Below are positions 6,704-9,330 of a stretch of 9,330 nucleotides of DNA, piece after piece; positions within the stretch are counted from its first letter, which is position 1; the number at the start of each line of letters is the position of its first letter. The stretch comes from CBDUUP01 sp965370435 (GTDB taxonomy: Bacteria; Chloroflexota; Anaerolineae; Anaerolineales; UBA11579): positions 1 to 9,330 of the forward strand of contig CBDUUP010000167.1 of assembly GCA_965370435.1 (NCBI GenBank), read 5' to 3'. Below the pieces are notes generated by a model. It made no database searches. It had not been told where the DNA came from and saw only the letters and a list, made by a program, of their open reading frames with translations. A program made the translations under genes and the position numbers.

Positions 6704-7310
6704 CAAAACGAAACTCCACCCTGAAGAAATTCGGGTGCATGAATACCTGGACGAGGCATTAGATCCAGAGGCTCGTGGTGAGTTAGAAGCGCATCTGGCC
6801 TATTGTTCACACTGTTTGAATAGGCTTGAAGAATTGAGATCGCTATTCAGCGCGCTAGAGACTTTGGCCGACCTCCATCTCAAGAGAGATTTTACCTCAC
6901 CGGTGTTGAATGCCATACGTCCGCCAATCAAGGTTTCGCCAACACTCCGCGTCCTGGCATGGGTGCAGGCAATTGTCGCGATGGTTCTATTCATCCTTGC
7001 ATGGCCGTCATTAGCCATAGAAAAGCAATTTTCGCCGATCTTTGAGACAGGGGAACAAATTCTTTTGACGGTTGAGGATAATATTCCCCAAGTACCGGCG
7101 TTGCTGACGGCTCTTCAGTCAAGGATCAACGAAATAGCCACCCAAAAATTTGAGTTTGCCCTGCCAGAAATCCCCATATCAACCTCAGCGTATCCCGCGT
7201 TGGGTTTGTGGTTGTTGATCGGCAGCGCGGCGCTGCTCTGGCTGGTGGGCAACCGGTCGCTATTGTATCCACTAATCCAAAATCAACCATCTAACACCAA
7301 CCATACATGA
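6696..7310 (+). CDS. Membrane anti-sigma factor with zinc-finger (ZAS) domain
   Basis: The N-terminal part carries the anti-sigma zinc-finger signature H33-x3-C37-x2-C40, preceded by the usual VHEYLDEALDPEAR helix with H15 as the likely fourth ligand. This domain would sequester the upstream sigma factor at the membrane. A first membrane span lies at about residues 86-107. A region of some 55 residues follows with alternating acidic and hydrophobic stretches, and a second span lies at about 166-184, before a short polar tail. Most ZAS anti-sigma factors have a single span with a C-terminal sensor outside, so here the sensor part would be a loop held between two spans. The start codon overlaps the end of the sigma gene by 8 bases, so expression is coupled. 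The downstream membrane-protein gene begins 12 bases after its stop and likely belongs to the same operon. Confidence 0.9.
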   Translation: MSDKTKLHPEEIRVHEYLDEALDPEARGELEAHLAYCSHCLNRLEELRSLFSALETLADLHLKRDFTSPVLNAIRPPIKVSPTLRVLAWVQAIVAMVLFILAWPSLAIEKQFSPIFETGEQILLTVEDNIPQVPALLTALQSRINEIATQKFEFALPEIPISTSAYPALGLWLLIGSAALLWLVGNRSLLYPLIQNQPSNTNHT

Positions 7311-7322
7311 AAGGAGCTTGAC

Positions 7323-7832
7323 ATGCCAGAAGGTTTAAGTTTACTATTTCTTGTTGCTTTAGCAGTAGTGAGCGCGGTCGCTTTGCTGACGGTTCTCAAC
7401 TTGATGTTTCCAAAAGCGCTAGAGCGAACCAGCCAAGCCGCCGATACCATGCCAGGACGCTCATTCTTGATCGGCTTAATTTGGTACATTTTCCTGGGTG
7501 CGGTAATTACAGGTCTGACCATGTTAGGCAATAACCTGGATATCGGCCTATTCCAAATACCCGCGCTCCTCCTAATCGTTCTCACATTCGCTCTGGCGGT
7601 GTTTGGGATCGCGGGGATGGTTCTGTTAATTGGCGGGCGGATGCTGCCGGAACAGGCTTGGTTGAAGCGGACTATCTGGGGAGGGGTGATTGTTGTGCTG
7701 GCTTGCTTGTTGCCCTATGTAGGCTCGCATGGATTGTTCCCGCTCTTGGGGATGATGGGGTCGGGAGCGTTTGTGATTGGGCTGGTGCGGAGGGAGGGTG
7801 GTGAGAAGAGTGAGGGTGAAGGGGAAGAATAA
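7323..7832 (+). CDS. Small polytopic membrane protein of the sigma/anti-sigma operon
   Basis: I do not recognise a firm family. The 169-residue protein has about four to five hydrophobic segments, near residues 5-29, 47-69, 74-104 and 116-155 (possibly two spans in the last), and a charged, glutamate- and glycine-rich C-terminal tail (EGGEKSEGEGEE). The motif PGRSFLIGLIW at residues 44-54 and the G-x-x-x-P pattern resemble membrane domains found beside bactofilin or FecR-type envelope genes in Chloroflexota, but I cannot confirm that. AAAGGAG at 7310-7316 with a 6-base spacer strongly supports the ATG at 7323. Position directly behind the anti-sigma gene suggests it helps sense or transmit envelope status, or is itself a target of the sigma factor. 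The codons of the tail create a long purine-rich strand bias in the DNA. Confidence 0.75.
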   Translation: MPEGLSLLFLVALAVVSAVALLTVLNLMFPKALERTSQAADTMPGRSFLIGLIWYIFLGAVITGLTMLGNNLDIGLFQIPALLLIVLTFALAVFGIAGMVLLIGGRMLPEQAWLKRTIWGGVIVVLACLLPYVGSHGLFPLLGMMGSGAFVIGLVRREGGEKSEGEGEE

Positions 7833-7851
7833 GGGTTACGCTAATTGAAAT

Positions 7852-7881
7852 GAAACGCCCGGGTTAGGACTCGGGCGTTTC
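7852..7881. terminator. Bidirectional terminator between convergent operons
   Basis: A perfect 10-base-pair inverted repeat (7852-7861 with 7872-7881) can be extended by G-T and G-C pairs to 12 pairs with a 6-base loop. AAA on the left arm and TTT on the right give either transcript a short U-rich edge. It lies between the convergent membrane-protein gene and the response-regulator gene, and its right arm overlaps the last codons of the latter. Confidence 0.75.
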
Positions 7882-8280
7882 GGTCTCTTGGGCCTTTACT
7901 TTTTCGAGGGCTTCGGTTACAACTTTGTGGAGTAATGAGGGGCGAATGGGTTTGGGAGGCAAGATTTCGGTAGGTCCTAGCTGTTTTAGTCTGCGAAGAA
8001 CTTCTGGATTCTGTATTCGTGAGCATATGATAACTGGCCCCTTATACTCATATTCATTACGCAACTGTTCAAGAATCCATAATCCCTGGTAGGGTTCACT
8101 ATTTTCTCCAGGCAATATAATGTCTAGAATGATTGCATCACTTGAGCATATTTTTTCAATATTTTCCTTAGCAGAAACCCACGACTCATGAGGTTCTATC
8201 GTATGCCCATCGCGCTCCAGCAGATTAACCATAGAACCGATTCTTTTATAGTCATCTTCAATCCAGATAATGTGTGCCAA
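7864..8280 (-). CDS. Stand-alone receiver-domain response regulator
   Basis: This 138-residue protein is one receiver (REC) domain and nothing more. The acidic pocket is E8-D9-D10, the phosphoacceptor is D53 in AIILDIILPG, the switch serine is S87 in VIICSR, and the conserved lysine is K110 in LPPKPIRP. All catalytic positions are therefore present. There is no DNA-binding or enzymatic output domain, so it must act through protein contact or pass the phosphate on, like CheY or Spo0F types. The reading frame begins with TTG at 8280, supported by AGGAG upstream; the first in-frame ATG would delete the strand carrying the acidic pocket. It begins 2 bases after the stop of the kinase gene, so the two genes form one operon and the kinase is the obvious phosphodonor. 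The base composition is AT-richer than the + strand genes of this window. Confidence 0.9.
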   Translation of the reverse strand: MAHIIWIEDDYKRIGSMVNLLERDGHTIEPHESWVSAKENIEKICSSDAIILDIILPGENSEPYQGLWILEQLRNEYEYKGPVIICSRIQNPEVLRRLKQLGPTEILPPKPIRPSLLHKVVTEALEKVKAQETETPES

Positions 8281-8282
8281 AT

Positions 8283-9330
8283 TTAATTTCTCCTATCGCT
8301 AATTTTCTCCACTTCACTGAGGGGAAGCCAAATAGTTATCTCGGTAAGCCAACCTGTCCTCCTCTCAGGCCTACTCCGAATCGTAATATCTCCTCCATGT
8401 CTTTCAATACACTTCTTAACAAAAGTAAGCCCTATACCATGCCCAGACCTAGCCTCACTCACTCTGCGGCGTCCTCGATAGCCCGGCTTAAACACCAAAT
8501 CAATTTCATTCTCTTCAATACCAATGCCCAGGTTTTTTACAACGACTTGATATCCAGGTTGATCATTTTTAGTTACAACATGCCCATTAATTTCTATCCA
8601 CCTGGGATGGTCTGGGGATCCATTAAAAGAGTATTTTACCGCATTGTCAAAGATATTGATAAACGCTTTCTTCAAAGCATTTCTTCCCATCCGCACATCC
8701 AAAACTTCATGCTTTCCATGTTCATCATAAATTTGTTCCAAATCGATTTTCCACTCGATATGTCGATTATTCGCTATTGGTATAAACGGTTCTGCACATT
8801 CATAAATCAACCTACTAAGCGAATCGTTCACAAACTCGATTTGGTCGAAATCAATAGATGCGTCAATAAGGAGCAATTCCAAGTGAGAATTATGATCCTC
8901 ACAAATTTTTATCAAGTCTTCAAATCGTCTATCCCATTTTTTGCCGATTCCGAAAGTATCCTTTAGGTCAATATTTAATACTTCAATATTCGCAATCAAT
9001 GCTTGTAAAGCAATGACAACATCATGGGTTAATAAATCTGCTGAGTAACGGAAGTCGCTATGCCGTTTTAATGCACCCAGATAATTACGGCCGATGGACT
9101 CTAACTCGCGACATTTCTGATTAACAGTTTCGATATTGTCTACTTCAGGCAATTCATCCCATTTCTTTCGAAATTCGTCTTGTTTATCAGAAGAAATTAC
9201 ATGCAAAAACTTCTCTCTATTTCGTATTTCTTCTCCACGATTTTTATCTACTAAGAACGCTCCCCCCATAAGCGTGACGCTATGCCCAAATTCGTCTTTA
9301 ACGATTGTTGCAGCACTACTTACTCCAGCC
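8283..9330 (-). CDS. Sensor histidine kinase, N terminus beyond the window edge (partial)
   Basis: The frame stays open to the right edge, so the true start is outside the window; the ATG at 9269 has no ribosome binding site and is probably internal. The visible 348 or so residues contain an unassigned N-terminal sensor end, a helical linker, a dimerisation/phosphoacceptor region with the likely histidine at 9024-9026 (LLTHDVVIALQAL), and a full HATPase domain. Its N box has FDNAVKYS with the key Asn at 8643-8645. Its G1 box reads NLGIGI (8532 downward) with Asn where Asp is usual. Its second glycine box reads GHGIGL. The H box has no proline and HD instead of HE, an unusual variant. No membrane span is visible in the part present, so it may be a soluble kinase. 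It phosphorylates the receiver encoded 2 bases downstream, by inference from the operon. Confidence 0.88.
   Translation of the reverse strand, partial: AGVSSAATIVKDEFGHSVTLMGGAFLVDKNRGEEIRNREKFLHVISSDKQDEFRKKWDELPEVDNIETVNQKCRELESIGRNYLGALKRHSDFRYSADLLTHDVVIALQALIANIEVLNIDLKDTFGIGKKWDRRFEDLIKICEDHNSHLELLLIDASIDFDQIEFVNDSLSRLIYECAEPFIPIANNRHIEWKIDLEQIYDEHGKHEVLDVRMGRNALKKAFINIFDNAVKYSFNGSPDHPRWIEINGHVVTKNDQPGYQVVVKNLGIGIEENEIDLVFKPGYRGRRRVSEARSGHGIGLTFVKKCIERHGGDITIRSRPERRTGWLTEITIWLPLSEVEKISDRRN
8290..8294 (-). promoter_or_regulatory. Ribosome binding site that supports the TTG start of the response regulator
   Basis: On the minus strand AGGAG (8294 to 8290) stands 9 bases before TTG at 8280-8278. 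It lies inside the last codons of the kinase gene. Spacing and match are good, which is the main reason for accepting a TTG start here. Confidence 0.75.

Noticed and set aside
8274..8966. A 230-residue + strand frame opposite the histidine kinase
   Set aside because: The minus strand carries clear H, N and G boxes; this frame has no domain, and its length follows from the AT-rich kinase codons.

Overview
The window looks like chromosome from an environmental bacterium, most likely a member of the Chloroflexota (Anaerolineae-like). This is inferred from the mix of an actinobacterial-type inositol-phosphate synthase, a FecR-domain lipoprotein, an ECF sigma/anti-sigma pair followed by a small membrane protein, and a moderately GC-rich coding style. 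No rRNA marker is present, so the placement is tentative. I saw no rRNA, tRNA, CRISPR array, transposase, phage gene or attachment site.

Layout on the + strand: a promoter region (1-233), then a myo-inositol-1-phosphate synthase (ino1, 234-1319) closed by a strong hairpin terminator. A short operon follows: a secreted FecR-domain lipoprotein with two Cys-bounded C-terminal repeats (1410-2621) and an extended-SDR sugar/flavonol-type epimerase-reductase (2631-3605). Next is a 641-residue protein with about 12-13 membrane segments joined to a complete endonuclease/exonuclease/phosphatase (EEP) domain (3723-5648), with a perfect 12-bp terminator hairpin behind it. A small single-domain cupin (5714-6070) comes next. 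Then follows an envelope-type regulatory cassette: ECF sigma factor (6155-6703), overlapping zinc-finger membrane anti-sigma factor (6696-7310), and a four-segment membrane protein (7323-7832).

On the - strand, convergent with this cassette and separated by a palindromic bidirectional terminator, lie a histidine kinase cut by the right edge of the window (8283-9330) and a stand-alone receiver-domain response regulator (7864-8280) starting at TTG. This pair is visibly AT-richer than the rest of the window and may have a different history.

How the genes may work together: the sigma/anti-sigma/membrane-protein trio is a plausible envelope-sensing switch. The kinase and regulator form a two-component phosphorelay whose output is unknown because the regulator has no output domain. 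The inositol-phosphate synthase and the membrane-anchored EEP phosphodiesterase could both touch inositol lipids, but that link is only a hypothesis from proximity and architecture. No clearly new defence or mobile system is visible. The best candidates for novelty are the tandem-repeat FecR lipoprotein and the polytopic EEP fusion.
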